DNA from: Clostridia bacterium
GTDB lineage: Bacteria > Bacillota > Clostridia > UMGS1810
Direction: 5' to 3'
DNA: 64,000 nucleotides
Assembly (NCBI GenBank): GCA_017416845.1
Contig: JAFQBA010000023.1
Span: forward strand, 1 to 64,000
In this document: piece by piece, positions 33,386 to 42,188 of the stretch
Layout of the letters: every line of letters begins with the position of its first letter
Numbering within the stretch: the stretch's first letter is position 1
Program-made: the position numbers and the translations under genes
The notes under the pieces: generated by a model
What the model saw: the letters and a program-made list of their open reading frames with translations, nothing else
Told to the model about the DNA's origin: nothing
Database searches by the model: none

Positions 33386-35341
33386 ATGGCAGACAATCGT
33401 TTTTTACCCATATCAAAAGCCGATATGGACGAAAGAGGCATAGAAGAACTTGATTTCATATATATTTGCGGTGATGCCTACGTGGATCATCCCTCCTTTG
33501 GTCATGCCATAATATGCCGTGTTCTTGAAAGCCAAGGCTACTCGGTTGGCATAATACCCCAACCCGACTGGAAATCCACCGACGACATTTCGAGACTTGG
33601 CAAACCTCGTCTGGCGTTCCTTGTTTCGGCAGGAAACATCGATTCCATGGTCAATCACTACACCGTTAACAAAAAACGTCGCAGTGAGGATATGTATTCC
33701 CCCGGCGGCAAAAGCGGAATGCGACCCGATCGTGCAACAATTGTGTATTGCAATCTCATAAGACAAGCTTTTCCCGGAAGTCAGATAATAATCGGCGGCA
33801 TTGAGGCGAGCCTTCGCCGTTTTGCTCACTATGACTATTGGGATAACAAGGTGCGACGTTCAATTCTTTTTGATTCAAAGGCAGACTGCCTTTCCTACGG
33901 TATGGGTGAAAAAACCATGACCGAGCTTGCAAAAGCTCTCGATTCGGGTATTCCCGCATCAGACACCGACATAGACGGCTGTTGCTACATTCGAAAAGAT
34001 ACAGACTTTCTTGGCGAATTTGAAGAAATTCCATCTTTCGAAGAAGTTTCGCAGGATAACAAAAAATATGCCCTTGCCACAAAAATTCAATATGACAATC
34101 AAGACAGTGTGAGTGCCAAAACCCTTGTTCAAAAACATGGTGACCGCTATCTTGTTGTTAATCCGCCAATGGCACCTCTCAATGAAAAAGAGCTTGATGA
34201 GGTCTATGAACTTGACTACACTTTCGACTTTCATCCCATCTACAAGCCCTTCGGCGGTGTTCCGGCAATAAATGAAGTTAAGTTCTCCATAACTCACAAC
34301 CGCGGTTGCTTTGGTGAGTGCAATTTCTGTGCTCTCACTTTTCATCAGGGACGCAGTGTCCGTTCACGAAGTGTGAACTCGGTTGTGAAAGAAGCAAAAC
34401 GAATGACCGAACTTCCTGATTTCAAAGGCTACATTCACGATATTGGTGGTCCGACGGCAAACTTTTCGACGCCGTCATGCCAAAAACAGCTTTCAAAAGG
34501 CACTTGCGTTTCAAGAAAATGTCTCTATCCCAATGTATGCAAAAACATGGAGGTCAGCCACGAAAAATATCTTAAAATGCTTCGTTCGGTTCGAGGACTT
34601 CCCAAAGTGAAAAAGGTTTTTATCCGCTCGGGAATTCGCTATGATTATCTTCTTGCCGACAAAAGCAATGCATTTTTAAAAGAGCTTTGTGCTCACCATG
34701 TCAGCGGTCAGCTCCGTGTTGCTCCCGAACACATCAGTGATAATGTGCTAAAGCTCATGGGCAAACCCTCAAGCTCGGTTTATGACCGTTTCACCGAAAA
34801 ATTTTACAACGAAAGCAAACGCATGGGTAAGGAACAATATGCAGTGCCCTATCTCATGAGCAGTCATCCGGGAAGCACCCTTGAAGATGCTCTTTCCCTT
34901 GCTCTCTACACCAAAAAGCATCGTATAAATCCTCAGCAGGTTCAGGATTTTTATCCCACACCATTCACGGTTTCAACCTGCATGTATTATACGGGCATAA
35001 ATCCCCTGGATATGAAAAAGGTATATGTGCCAAAGGGTGAAGAAAAGCTCATGCAAAGAGCGCTTCTTCAATATAATGACCCTGCAAATCACGCTCTTGT
35101 GATAAAAGCCCTCAAAAAGCTTGGCAGAGAAGACCTCATAGGCTTTGACAGCGACTGTCTTGTAAGACCGAGACTTTTGAAAAACGAAAAAAATGTAATC
35201 ACAAAATCCAATATAAAACAATCTAACCAAAGAAAGGATAATAAAAATGAGTTATCAGATTTTAGACGGAAAAAAAGTGTCACAAAAGGTAAAAGACAAC
35301 CTGAAGGTAAAAGTGGTAGAACTAAAGGCAAAAGGCATTAA
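33386..35341 (+). CDS. YgiQ family radical SAM protein
   Basis: A 651-residue radical SAM enzyme with an N-terminal B12-binding-like region ([20 protein letters not shown]), the iron-sulfur motif CFGECNFC (about residues 309-316), and further cysteines near 360-385. The reaction of YgiQ proteins is not established. The Lys/Arg-rich tail of about 31 residues is read in another frame from the first 95 nt of folD. That makes this one of the longest same-strand overlaps in the window. The start has an AGGTGA site 5 nt upstream. Confidence 0.88.
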   Translation: MADNRFLPISKADMDERGIEELDFIYICGDAYVDHPSFGHAIICRVLESQGYSVGIIPQPDWKSTDDISRLGKPRLAFLVSAGNIDSMVNHYTVNKKRRSEDMYSPGGKSGMRPDRATIVYCNLIRQAFPGSQIIIGGIEASLRRFAHYDYWDNKVRRSILFDSKADCLSYGMGEKTMTELAKALDSGIPASDTDIDGCCYIRKDTDFLGEFEEIPSFEEVSQDNKKYALATKIQYDNQDSVSAKTLVQKHGDRYLVVNPPMAPLNEKELDEVYELDYTFDFHPIYKPFGGVPAINEVKFSITHNRGCFGECNFCALTFHQGRSVRSRSVNSVVKEAKRMTELPDFKGYIHDIGGPTANFSTPSCQKQLSKGTCVSRKCLYPNVCKNMEVSHEKYLKMLRSVRGLPKVKKVFIRSGIRYDYLLADKSNAFLKELCAHHVSGQLRVAPEHISDNVLKLMGKPSSSVYDRFTEKFYNESKRMGKEQYAVPYLMSSHPGSTLEDALSLALYTKKHRINPQQVQDFYPTPFTVSTCMYYTGINPLDMKKVYVPKGEEKLMQRALLQYNDPANHALVIKALKKLGREDLIGFDSDCLVRPRLLKNEKNVITKSNIKQSNQRKDNKNELSDFRRKKSVTKGKRQPEGKSGRTKGKRH

Positions 35342-36101
35342 TCCCGGACTTGCCGTGGTTATAGTGGGTGATGACCCTGCTTCAAGAGTGTATGTTAACA
35401 ACAAGAAAAAGGCTTGTGAATATTGCGGAATCCTTTCCGAAGAATATGCACTTCCGGGTGAAACCACCGAAGCAGAGCTTCTTGCACTTGTTGAAGAACT
35501 CAATGCCAAAGAAACAATCCATGGCATTCTTGTTCAGCTTCCTCTTCCGAAACACATTAACGAAGAAACAATCATCAATGCCATCCGTCCCGAAAAGGAT
35601 GTTGATGCATTCCATCCCACCAATGTGGGCAAAATCATGATTGGCAACTTCGATTTTCTTCCCTGCACACCTGCAGGCGTTATGGAACTTCTTGATGAAG
35701 CAAACATCGACCTTTGCGGAAAACACTGTGTTGTAATCGGCAGAAGCAACATCGTGGGCAAACCCCAGGCTATGCTTCTCCTCCACAAAAACGCAACAGT
35801 TACCATTTGTCACTCAAAAACCAAAAATCTTAAAGAGGTTGCCCGCACAGCCGACATTCTTGTTGTTGCAGTGGGCAGAGCCAAAATGGTTGACGAAGAA
35901 TATATCAAAGACGGCGCAGTTGTAATCGACGTTGGCATGGACAGAGATGAAAACGGCAAGCTTTGCGGTGATGTTGATTTTGATTCTGCCTGCAAAAAAG
36001 CTTCCTACATTACTCCCGTTCCCGGCGGTGTTGGTCCCATGACCATTGCAACTCTCATGAAAAATGCAGTAACCGCCGCAATTCGTCAGAGTGAAAAATA
36101 A
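35247..36101 (+). CDS. folD: Methylenetetrahydrofolate dehydrogenase/cyclohydrolase FolD
   Basis: A 284-residue bifunctional enzyme that interconverts methylene-, methenyl- and formyl-tetrahydrofolate using NADP. Family motifs are [19 protein letters not shown] with the catalytic lysine, [18 protein letters not shown], and the NADP-site [11 protein letters not shown]. It ends with [11 protein letters not shown] 35247 has an AAGAAAGGA site and lies inside the 3' end of the ygiQ-like gene. The metallo-hydrolase gene overlaps its stop by one base. Length is normal. Confidence 0.96.
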   Translation: MSYQILDGKKVSQKVKDNLKVKVVELKAKGINPGLAVVIVGDDPASRVYVNNKKKACEYCGILSEEYALPGETTEAELLALVEELNAKETIHGILVQLPLPKHINEETIINAIRPEKDVDAFHPTNVGKIMIGNFDFLPCTPAGVMELLDEANIDLCGKHCVVIGRSNIVGKPQAMLLLHKNATVTICHSKTKNLKEVARTADILVVAVGRAKMVDEEYIKDGAVVIDVGMDRDENGKLCGDVDFDSACKKASYITPVPGGVGPMTIATLMKNAVTAAIRQSEK

Positions 36102-36775
36102 TGAAGATAAATTATATTCATCACAGCGGATTTTTAATTGAAACATCCTCTGCATGCTATGTTTTTGACTATTTCAAGGGCAAACTTCCGCCCTTTGACA
36201 CTTCAAAGCCCGTGACAGTGTTTTCAAGCCACGGCCACAATGACCACTATAACCCTGAAATTTTTACGCTTCTCAGGGAAGCCGGAGCAAAAAACATCTG
36301 TGCCTGCCTTTCAAAGGACATTGACCCCAAACGCTTTCCGTCAGAGGTAACTGTCACAAAAATATACGGTGACAAAGAATATGTTCTCCCCGGTGGGGAA
36401 AAACTTGTTACGTTTTTTTCGACGGACGTTGGTGTTGCTTTTTATCTTGAAACAGCCGAAGGAAACATTTTTCACGCAGGTGACCTCAATGACTGGCGCT
36501 GGGAAGGTGAGGAGGAAAGCTCTAACCGTCAGATGGTTGGAAGCTATCGCCATGAAATTGATAAGCTGAAAGCTTATCACATTGACCACGCCTTTGTTCC
36601 CCTTGATCCGCGTCAGGAAAAATACACCGGTGAAGGACTTTTGTATTTTCTTCAGACCATTGATGCAGATAATGTATATCCCATGCACTGGTGGGGCAGA
36701 AGCCGTGTTATAGACGAATTTATTAACAAACATCCGCAATATGCAGATGTAGTCAAACACACAGAGAAGGTTTGA
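36101..36775 (+). CDS. MBL-fold metallo-hydrolase
   Basis: A 224-residue metallo-beta-lactamase-fold protein. It has the metal motif SHGHNDHY (HxHxDH), FHAGDLNDW at about 126-134 and a terminal YPMHWWGRS histidine. The type is the UlaG-like/YtkL-like branch of small hydrolases; the substrate is unknown. It shares a base with the folD stop and precedes the phosphatase-like gene by 2 nt, so the four genes folD to VOC form one operon of loosely related metabolic enzymes. Confidence 0.87.
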   Translation: MKINYIHHSGFLIETSSACYVFDYFKGKLPPFDTSKPVTVFSSHGHNDHYNPEIFTLLREAGAKNICACLSKDIDPKRFPSEVTVTKIYGDKEYVLPGGEKLVTFFSTDVGVAFYLETAEGNIFHAGDLNDWRWEGEEESSNRQMVGSYRHEIDKLKAYHIDHAFVPLDPRQEKYTGEGLLYFLQTIDADNVYPMHWWGRSRVIDEFINKHPQYADVVKHTEKV

Positions 36776-36777
36776 AA

Positions 36778-37797
36778 ATGGCTCAAAAAACACAACGAAA
36801 TCACATGTTCCCGGAAAACGGATATGTTTTCGACACTCACACCCCTTTGCAAAACGAATTTATACAAAGAGTTGAAACGGACGGAATTGATTCTGCCGTA
36901 AAATGGCTTAAATCCGTTAAAAATTCCGAACTTTCCCATCCCCAAACCCTTGTTTTTCATTGGGACGGCAAAACAGGAGACGAGCTTGAATTATCAAAGA
37001 ATGAAGATTTTTCGGATTCGCTCAAATACAAATGTGATGACTGCGAGTGTGAAATCGGCAATTTTGAAATAGGAACAAAATATTTTTGGCGAATAAATGG
37101 GGGAGAGGTCGGATGTTTTTTCACAGCCGACAACCGTTTTCGCTTCATAAAAATTGACGGTGTGTTAAATGTCAGAGACATAGGCGGAATAAACATAAAG
37201 CAGGGCATGGTCTACCGCGGAAGCGATATGGACCTATGCTATCATATCACCGATGAAGGCAAAAGAGTTTTCTGCCATGAGCTTGGTATAAAAACCGAAA
37301 TCGAACTTCGCCATGATGTCGATGGCACAAGACCTTCCGCTGCAGGAGATGAGGTCAAACTCAAACATCTTCCCTACAAGGCATATGAAACCGTGTTCGA
37401 AAAAGAATGGTTAAAACCGCTTTGTGACATAATGGAATTTTTGTCCGACGAATCAAATTATCCGGTATACATCCACTGTCTTGGCGGTGCCGACCGTACA
37501 GGTATGATAGCCATTTTTCTTCGCTCTCTTTGCGGTGAAACTGATGAAGACATTCATCTTGATTATGAACTCACAAGCCTTTCAACCTATGCCTACGGTC
37601 TGGCAGAGGGTGCCGCCGCAGACGGATTCAGAAGACGTGATTCGGTGTACTATGATGACGAATTCATCAAAGTGATCCAAGCCTATGCTCCCGAAAAAAC
37701 ACTTTCTGTACAAATAAGGGCATTTCTCAAAGAGGCAGGAGTAACCGATGAATGCATGAACAAAATTGTGTCAATATTGAAAAAAGAAAGGAATTAA
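36778..37797 (+). CDS. Tyrosine-protein phosphatase-like protein
   Basis: A 339-residue protein with the Cys-x5-Arg phosphatase loop HCLGGADRTG (around residue 235), so the active cysteine is present. An early beta-sandwich-like region (about 40-115) precedes NVRDIGGIN, a hallmark of the bacterial DSP/PTP family that includes lipid and protein phosphatases. Substrate unknown. ATG 36778 follows a GAGAAGG site; the TTG 36772 start overlaps it. It lies 2 nt after the metallo-hydrolase gene. Confidence 0.87.
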   Translation: MAQKTQRNHMFPENGYVFDTHTPLQNEFIQRVETDGIDSAVKWLKSVKNSELSHPQTLVFHWDGKTGDELELSKNEDFSDSLKYKCDDCECEIGNFEIGTKYFWRINGGEVGCFFTADNRFRFIKIDGVLNVRDIGGINIKQGMVYRGSDMDLCYHITDEGKRVFCHELGIKTEIELRHDVDGTRPSAAGDEVKLKHLPYKAYETVFEKEWLKPLCDIMEFLSDESNYPVYIHCLGGADRTGMIAIFLRSLCGETDEDIHLDYELTSLSTYAYGLAEGAAADGFRRRDSVYYDDEFIKVIQAYAPEKTLSVQIRAFLKEAGVTDECMNKIVSILKKERN

Positions 37798-37801
37798 AAT
37801 C

Positions 37802-38164
37802 ATGAAATTTAAAATGGTTCACGAAAATTATAATGTAAGCGACCTTCAGGCATCGCTCGATTTTTATGAAAAGGCTCTTGGTCTCACAGAGGTTCGTCGC
37901 AAAGAAAAAGAAAGTTTTACAATTGTATACATTGCCAACAAAGAATCGGACTTTGAACTTGAACTCACATGGCTTAAAGGTCACCCCCAAAAATACGACC
38001 TTGGTGAGTGTGAATTTCATCTTGCATTCAGAACCGATGACTATGAAGCCGCCCACAAGCTCCATGAGGAAATGGGTTGCATTTGCTATGAAAATCCCGA
38101 TATGGGAATCTATTTCATCCAGGATCCCGACGGCTATTGGCTTGAGGTTGTTCCAACAAGATAA
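37802..38164 (+). CDS. VOC family (glyoxalase I-like) protein
   Basis: A 120-residue protein of the vicinal oxygen chelate fold, close to lactoylglutathione lyase. Candidate metal ligands are His7 (MVHENYNV), a Glu in FELELTW, a His in ECEFHLAF and the Glu in YWLEVVP. The DPDGYWLEV ending is typical. It may detoxify methylglyoxal, but the thiol cofactor is uncertain in this lineage. It is the last gene of the ftsK-to-VOC run, 4 nt after the phosphatase gene. The 110 bases to the tRNA promoter show nothing notable. Confidence 0.88.
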   Translation: MKFKMVHENYNVSDLQASLDFYEKALGLTEVRRKEKESFTIVYIANKESDFELELTWLKGHPQKYDLGECEFHLAFRTDDYEAAHKLHEEMGCICYENPDMGIYFIQDPDGYWLEVVPTR

Positions 38165-38275
38165 TTACTATTGAGCTGTTTTGTTGAAAATCACTTAATA
38201 AAACAGCCTTTTTTGAGTCAAAAATGGGCGAAAGATATATTTTCAAAAAAAACTAAAAATTTTTCGAAAAAAGTG

Positions 38276-38304
38276 TTGACAAACCGGAGTGAATGTGTTA
38301 ATAT
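38276..38304 (+). promoter_or_regulatory. Promoter of the tRNA cluster
   Basis: TTGACA at 38276-38281, a 17-base spacer and TAATAT at 38299-38304, followed by a GC-rich stretch (discriminator-like, typical of stable RNA promoters) before tRNA-Val. Confidence 0.75.
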
Positions 38305-38322
38305 ATACAAGTCGCCCGGCAC

Positions 38323-38395
38323 GGGAGCTTAGCTCAGCTGGGAGAGCATCTGCCTTACAAGCAGAGGGTCACAGGTTCGAGCCCTGTAGCTCCCA
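38323..38395 (+). tRNA. tRNA-Val (anticodon TAC)
   Basis: Complete 73-nt cloverleaf with acceptor GGGAGCT/AGCTCCC, D arm, anticodon stem TCTGC/GCAGA around loop CTTACAA, and T arm with GGTTCGAGCC. The anticodon TAC reads GUA and other valine codons. CCA is not encoded. Confidence 0.97.
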
Positions 38396-38413
38396 TTTTA
38401 AAATTTAATATTC

Positions 38414-38486
38414 GCTGGTGTAGCTCAATTGGCAGAGCAGCTGATTTGTAATCAGCAGGTTGCGGGTTCAAGTCCCATCACCAGCT
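38414..38486 (+). tRNA. tRNA-Thr (anticodon TGT)
   Basis: Complete 73-nt cloverleaf with acceptor GCTGGTG/CACCAGC, anticodon stem GCTGA/TCAGC around loop TTTGTAA, and T arm GGTTCAAGTCC. The anticodon TGT reads ACA and other threonine codons. CCA is not encoded. Confidence 0.97.
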
Positions 38487-38489
38487 TAT

Positions 38490-38574
38490 GGGGAGGTTCC
38501 CGAGTGGCCAAAGGGGACAGACTGTAAATCTGCTGCATCTTGCTTCGGTGGTTCGAATCCGCCCCTCCCCACCA
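38490..38574 (+). tRNA. tRNA-Tyr (anticodon GTA)
   Basis: An 85-nt cloverleaf with acceptor GGGGAGG/CCTCCCC, anticodon loop CTGTAAA, a long variable arm as in class II tRNAs and T arm GGTTCGAATCC. CCA is encoded at 38572-38574, unlike in its two neighbours. Confidence 0.97.
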
Positions 38575-38577
38575 AAG

Positions 38578-38616
38578 AAGAACCGTAATTTTGATACAAA
38601 GTTACGGTTCTTTTTC
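38578..38616. terminator. Terminator of the tRNA cluster
   Basis: AAGAACCGTAA and TTACGGTTCTT arms with a 13-nt loop and a T-run on the plus side. It abuts the stop codon of the converging fic gene and may serve both strands. Confidence 0.85.
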
Positions 38617-39662
38617 TATGTGTTTCTTGTGTAAAATGTTTTCTTGCCTTGACCATGTCTTTCGATAAAACCTTCTTCAACAAGTGTTTTGAGGGAATTG
38701 ACGATGGAGGTTTTTTTGACCGAAGGAACAAGCTCCTCGATGTCACTCTTTGTGAACTTGCCGATTTTGGATTGGATAGCCTTACGCACAAGCTCAACAG
38801 CCGGGAGCTTTTCATCGAAAATATCTACACGTTCTTCAAACTCACGATAAGCTGAAAGGATGATTCCAAGAATGTATTTGATAAAATCACCGGGGTCATT
38901 CTTTTCTTCGTGCCAACCATAACCTGAACGCTCAAGAACATCATAATATTTTTGCTTGGTTCGTTCGATTTTACTTTCAATACTGATGTATTTTCCTACC
39001 ACATAACCACAGCGGTAGAGAAGCAAAGTTGTCAGAAGTCTTGACATTCTGCCGTTGCCGTCATTGAAGGGATGAATACACAAAAAGTCGTTAATGAAAA
39101 TCGGAATCAGCACCAACGGGTCAATGACACATCCATCAATTGCCCGGTTGAAGCTCTCGCAGATTGCATCAATGGCGTCGGGAGTTTCATAAGGCTCAAG
39201 TGGCATAAACCGAACAAACTGCGTTCCGTCGGGGCGTGTTTCGGCAACAAAGTTTTGTGTTGTTTTAAATCTGCCACCGATGGATTTATCGGAATACTGA
39301 TATAGGTCACGATGTAATTGCAAAATATATGATGATTGCAAAGGAATATATTCATAGCTTTCGTGAATCGTATTCAGCACATCATGGTAACCCATGATTT
39401 CTTCCTCATCACGGTTGCGTGGAGTGGTTTTGTCATCACAAAGCTGCTTGATTCTTGTGCTTGTGGTTACAATGCCTTCGATTTTGTTGGATGCTTCGGT
39501 GCTTTGCACCTTTGCGATTTCAACCAATCGGTCAAGCACTGCAGGCTTTTGCCTTAAAAACAATTCCTGACGTCCTTTGTATTCATGTATCTGTGCAACG
39601 AGTCCCAGAATTTCACTATCCCAGGAGATATTTCGTAAATTATCGTAGTTAAAGGCTCTCAT
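38616..39662 (-). CDS. Fic family protein, class II (self-inhibited)
   Basis: A 348-residue Fic protein. The catalytic motif HPFNDGNGR lies at residues 197-205, so AMP or another nucleotide monophosphate transfer is likely. The N-terminal inhibitory motif (S/T)xxxE(G/N) is SNKIEG at 58-63, with Glu62 expected to block ATP placement; this makes it a class II Fic. The C-terminal 70 residues look like a winged helix (KFTKSDIEELVPSVKKTSIVNSL). Such proteins are usually autonomous and have no separate antitoxin. An array of GGTCGAATAT sites lies just upstream, which suggests that the winged helix binds it and regulates its own gene. The target of modification is unknown. Confidence 0.92.
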   Translation of the reverse strand: MRAFNYDNLRNISWDSEILGLVAQIHEYKGRQELFLRQKPAVLDRLVEIAKVQSTEASNKIEGIVTTSTRIKQLCDDKTTPRNRDEEEIMGYHDVLNTIHESYEYIPLQSSYILQLHRDLYQYSDKSIGGRFKTTQNFVAETRPDGTQFVRFMPLEPYETPDAIDAICESFNRAIDGCVIDPLVLIPIFINDFLCIHPFNDGNGRMSRLLTTLLLYRCGYVVGKYISIESKIERTKQKYYDVLERSGYGWHEEKNDPGDFIKYILGIILSAYREFEERVDIFDEKLPAVELVRKAIQSKIGKFTKSDIEELVPSVKKTSIVNSLKTLVEEGFIERHGQGKKTFYTRNT

Positions 39663-39705
39663 TCAATCAACCACCTTTCTTTGCGACCAATTATATCACA
39701 AATTT

Positions 39706-39768
39706 GGTCGAATATCAATGCGTTTGGACGAATATTCGACCAATAATGTTTAAATAATGGTCGAATAT
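39706..39768. promoter_or_regulatory. Operator array upstream of fic
   Basis: Three exact copies of GGTCGAATAT: 39706-39715 (plus), 39732-39741 (minus) and 39759-39768 (plus), with palindromic core CGAATATTCG at 39729-39738 and a degenerate half-site GCGACCAA near 39684. The array starts about 40 bases from the fic start and probably binds a dimeric regulator, perhaps Fic itself. The next 210 bases (to 39979) hold no feature I can support. Confidence 0.65.
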
Positions 39769-39979
39769 AAACTTTGTTGGTTGAAAGTTTAATTTATTAT
39801 ATGCGAAAAATAGAAGTATTATTTTGGAGAAAGAGGTTATGTCTACAAAATAGAACAAACCAAAATGTAGTTGATTTTTATGAAAATGTAGACAATGGTT
39901 TCAGAAAAATACAACTTTATGAAATTACTAATTTCGAAGAAAAGTTTATATGCAAATGGGAGAAAAAGGCTCAAATGAA

Positions 39980-40008
39980 TTGTTTTCTACACTCAAATGT
40001 GGTATAAT
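39980..40008 (+). promoter_or_regulatory. Promoter of candidate small RNA
   Basis: TTGTTT at 39980-39985, a 17-base spacer and TATAAT at 40003-40008. Transcription would begin near 40015, just before a run of hairpins. Confidence 0.5.
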
Positions 40009-40014
40009 TGACAC

Positions 40015-40126
40015 ATACAGAATTTTATTTTATAAAATTCTTAAGAGCTAATGCTCTTTTGTGCTCTTTCGAGCACTGTGTCAATTGACGGCGTCGCAAA
40101 AATGCCCTTGCAAGCAAGCATTTTTA
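40015..40126 (+). ncRNA. Candidate small RNA with four hairpins
   Basis: Four hairpins follow one another closely: AGAATTTTA/TAAAATTCT at 40021-40043, AAGAGC/GCTCTT at 40045-40060, GTGCTC/GAGCAC at 40063-40078 and AAAAATGC/GCATTTTT at 40098-40125, the last with a T-run end and an inner CTTGCAAG. There is no reading frame. A promoter ends 7 bases upstream of the expected start. It could be a free-standing RNA of about 110 nt or a leader of the reductase gene at 40198. It matches no RNA family I recognise. Confidence 0.4.
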
Positions 40127-40197
40127 CTCCTGGTAGAATTATATCTTGCATTTAATTGGTACACTTATTCTATAATTATTGTATTGGAGGGATGATG

Positions 40198-40926
40198 GTG
40201 AACCGACCACATATAGTTTGTCATATGGTTATGTCTATCGATGGCAAGGTTACAGGAGATTTTTTATATCGTCCTGAATGCGAAAAAGCCACGGATATAT
40301 ACTATGAAATAAATAGAAATTACAAAGCCGAAGGATTCATTTGCGGAAGGGTTACTATGGAAGGAAGCTTTACAAATGGCTGGTATCCCGACCTTTCACA
40401 ATACGAACCTGTAAAGCATGATATGGATTTAAAGATGGATTTCATTTTAGATGCTGAATATATGTCCGGCTTTTATGCTGTTGCTTTCGACCCAAAGGGA
40501 AAGCTCGGATGGAAAAGCAATAAAATTGTGGACGAAGACCCCGGCTATGGGGATGCACAAATAATTGAGGTTTTGACCGAGCAGGTTGACCCTCGGTATT
40601 TGGGTTATCTTGAATCAATGGAAATACCATATATCTTCGCCGGAGAATCCGAAATAGATGTTGAGTTGGCATTGTTCAAACTTAAAAATATCATAGGAAT
40701 TAACAATCTTCTGCTTGAAGGCGGAAGCATTGTTAACGGATATTTTGAAAGAGCAGATATGATTGACGAGTTAAGCCTTGTTGTTGCTCCTATGATTGCC
40801 GGTACGGAAAGTAAGCCACTGTTTATAAACAGCAAAATATCAGATTATACGCTGAATGAAATTAAGCAATATGAAAATAACGTTGTTTGGATGAATTATA
40901 AAAGATTGGAGAAGAATCATGATTAA
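40198..40926 (+). CDS. RibD C-terminal/dihydrofolate reductase-like protein
   Basis: A 242-residue protein of the RibD C-terminal domain family, which has the dihydrofolate-reductase fold and binds NADPH. It has HMVMSIDGKVTG at the start, FICGRVTMEG and LLEGGSIVNGYF. Without the deaminase half, it is one of many stand-alone reductases whose substrate (pterin, flavin precursor or another carbonyl) is unknown. I place the start at GTG 40198, 7 nt after GGAGG (40186-40190); the ATG codons at 40192 and 40195 are too close to that site. It overlaps the next gene by 8 nt. Confidence 0.84.
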   Translation: MNRPHIVCHMVMSIDGKVTGDFLYRPECEKATDIYYEINRNYKAEGFICGRVTMEGSFTNGWYPDLSQYEPVKHDMDLKMDFILDAEYMSGFYAVAFDPKGKLGWKSNKIVDEDPGYGDAQIIEVLTEQVDPRYLGYLESMEIPYIFAGESEIDVELALFKLKNIIGINNLLLEGGSIVNGYFERADMIDELSLVVAPMIAGTESKPLFINSKISDYTLNEIKQYENNVVWMNYKRLEKNHD

Positions 40927-41269
40927 ATTTATTTGTTACCCGAAGTGTACAACTTGTCAGAAGGCATTGAGGTGGCTTGATGACAACAAAATTGAATATG
41001 AACTTCGTGACATAAAGGAAAGCAATCCGACTTTGGAGGAGCTTTCTGCTTGGTATAAAATGAGTGGATTGCCGCTGAAGAAGTTCTTCAACACTTCCGG
41101 ACTTTTGTACAAGTCAATGGAGCTGAAAGACAAGCTTCCTGCAATGTCCGAGGAGGAACAGTTGAAACTTCTTGCAACAGACGGAATGCTTGTAAAGCGA
41201 CCGCTTGTAATCGGAGAAGGATTTGTTTTAGTTGGATTCAAAGAAAGCGAATGGAGTGAAAAATTATGA
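40919..41269 (+). CDS. ArsC/Spx-family thioredoxin-fold protein
   Basis: A 116-residue protein of the ArsC/Spx/YffB family. The CxxC pair CTTC lies at residues 10-13 (after CYPK), then NKIEYELRDIKE and VKRPLVIGEGFVLVGF, the conserved arginine loop. Family members are arsenate reductases or the Spx/MgsR transcription regulators; sequence alone does not separate these. It overlaps the upstream reductase gene by 8 nt and the flavin reductase gene by 4 nt, so the three are coupled and may act on redox stress. Confidence 0.87.
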   Translation: MIKFICYPKCTTCQKALRWLDDNKIEYELRDIKESNPTLEELSAWYKMSGLPLKKFFNTSGLLYKSMELKDKLPAMSEEEQLKLLATDGMLVKRPLVIGEGFVLVGFKESEWSEKL

Positions 41270-41826
41270 GAAAAAATTATGGAGCGAAAGCAATGTTATA
41301 TCCGATGCCTGTTTTAATAATAGGCTCTTATGATGAGAACGGAACACCAGATGCAATGAATGCTGCTTGGGGTGGAATAAGCGAAGAAACTCAAATCTCA
41401 ATTTGCGTAAGTGAAGACCACAAGACAACAAAGAACATACTGGCTCGTGGGGCATTCACAGTAAGTGTTGCCGATGCAGAAAATGTTGTTGCTTGTGACT
41501 ACGTTGGTATTGTTTCCGGCAACAAAGAACCGGATAAAATTAAAAAGACCGGGTGGACAGTTCTTAAAAGTGAGTTTGTAGATGCACCGCTGTTTGAAGA
41601 ACTTCCTATGGCTTTGGAATGCAAACTGATAAGCTATGATGAAGAAAGCTGCAGACTTGTTGGTGAAATCGTAAATGTCTGTGCTGACGAAAGAATCTTA
41701 AATGCAGAAGGAAAAATTGACCTTGAAAAATTTAGTCCGATTACCTATGACCCTGTGCATCACACATATCGCAAACTCGGAGAAGTAGTCGGTCAGGCAT
41801 TCAGTGATGGACTGAAATTAAAGTGA
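41266..41826 (+). CDS. Flavin reductase-like FMN-binding protein
   Basis: A 186-residue protein of the flavin reductase-like domain family (split beta-barrel, FMN). Typical stretches are PMPVLIIGSYDENGTPDAMNAAWGG and ILARGAFTVSVADAENV, then SPITYDPVHHTYRKLGEVVG. These proteins reduce flavins or act as flavoprotein oxidoreductases; the electron donor is unknown here. It overlaps the ArsC/Spx-like gene by 4 nt and ends the three-gene operon before a terminator. Confidence 0.88.
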   Translation: MRKNYGAKAMLYPMPVLIIGSYDENGTPDAMNAAWGGISEETQISICVSEDHKTTKNILARGAFTVSVADAENVVACDYVGIVSGNKEPDKIKKTGWTVLKSEFVDAPLFEELPMALECKLISYDEESCRLVGEIVNVCADERILNAEGKIDLEKFSPITYDPVHHTYRKLGEVVGQAFSDGLKLK

Positions 41827-41906
41827 TTTTTTCCTGTGAATAGTGTATACAAAATGCACCCTCTGAAATTTTAGAATTAATTGTATTATAAGTTATTTGC
41901 TTCGCC

Positions 41907-41946
41907 AAAAAATAACGACTATTCAGATGAATGGTCGTTATTTTTT
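41907..41946 (+). terminator. Terminator of the reductase operon
   Basis: Long hairpin with AAAAAATAACGAC and GTCGTTATTTTTT arms extended by ATTC/GAAT pairs, ending in a T-run. Confidence 0.85.
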
Positions 41947-41947
41947 G

Positions 41948-42041
41948 TTTGTGTCCCGAGAGAAACAACATCATTACGATCGTAGCAAGTGCCTCATTTG
42001 ACCGCTTGCGGTCAACATCATATATTTTAATCGGACACAAA
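41948..42041. repeat. Structured intergenic element
   Basis: A 9-bp outer stem, TTTGTGTCC at 41948-41956 with GGACACAAA at 42033-42041, encloses the palindrome ACGATCGT (about 41976-41983) and the perfect hairpin TTGACCGC TT GCGGTCAA at 41998-42015. The CCTCAT...ACCGC...GCGGT order recalls the repeat at 70-92. Smaller hairpins follow at 42070 (TATTGCTTAGCAATA). No reading frame is seen; together these fill the gap to the XRE gene. Confidence 0.4.
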
Positions 42042-42188
42042 ATGAAGCTACTCCTTTGTCGTAAATGGTGTATTGCTTAGCAATAACGATGTTGCACTGC
42101 ATGAGCAATAGCAAAATAAGGGATGGCTTAACAATCCATTGACAGCTATCGGTGATTGCTATAGAATGTTAAATGGAGGTGAACCGAT

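Noticed and set aside
38616-39768. Separate antitoxin gene for the Fic protein
   Set aside because: No small antitoxin frame adjoins it, and the class II inhibitory motif lies within the protein itself.
39774-40007. 77-residue open frame between fic and the small RNA candidate
   Set aside because: Starts with TTG without a ribosome site, no recognisable pattern, and runs into the promoter at 39980-40008.
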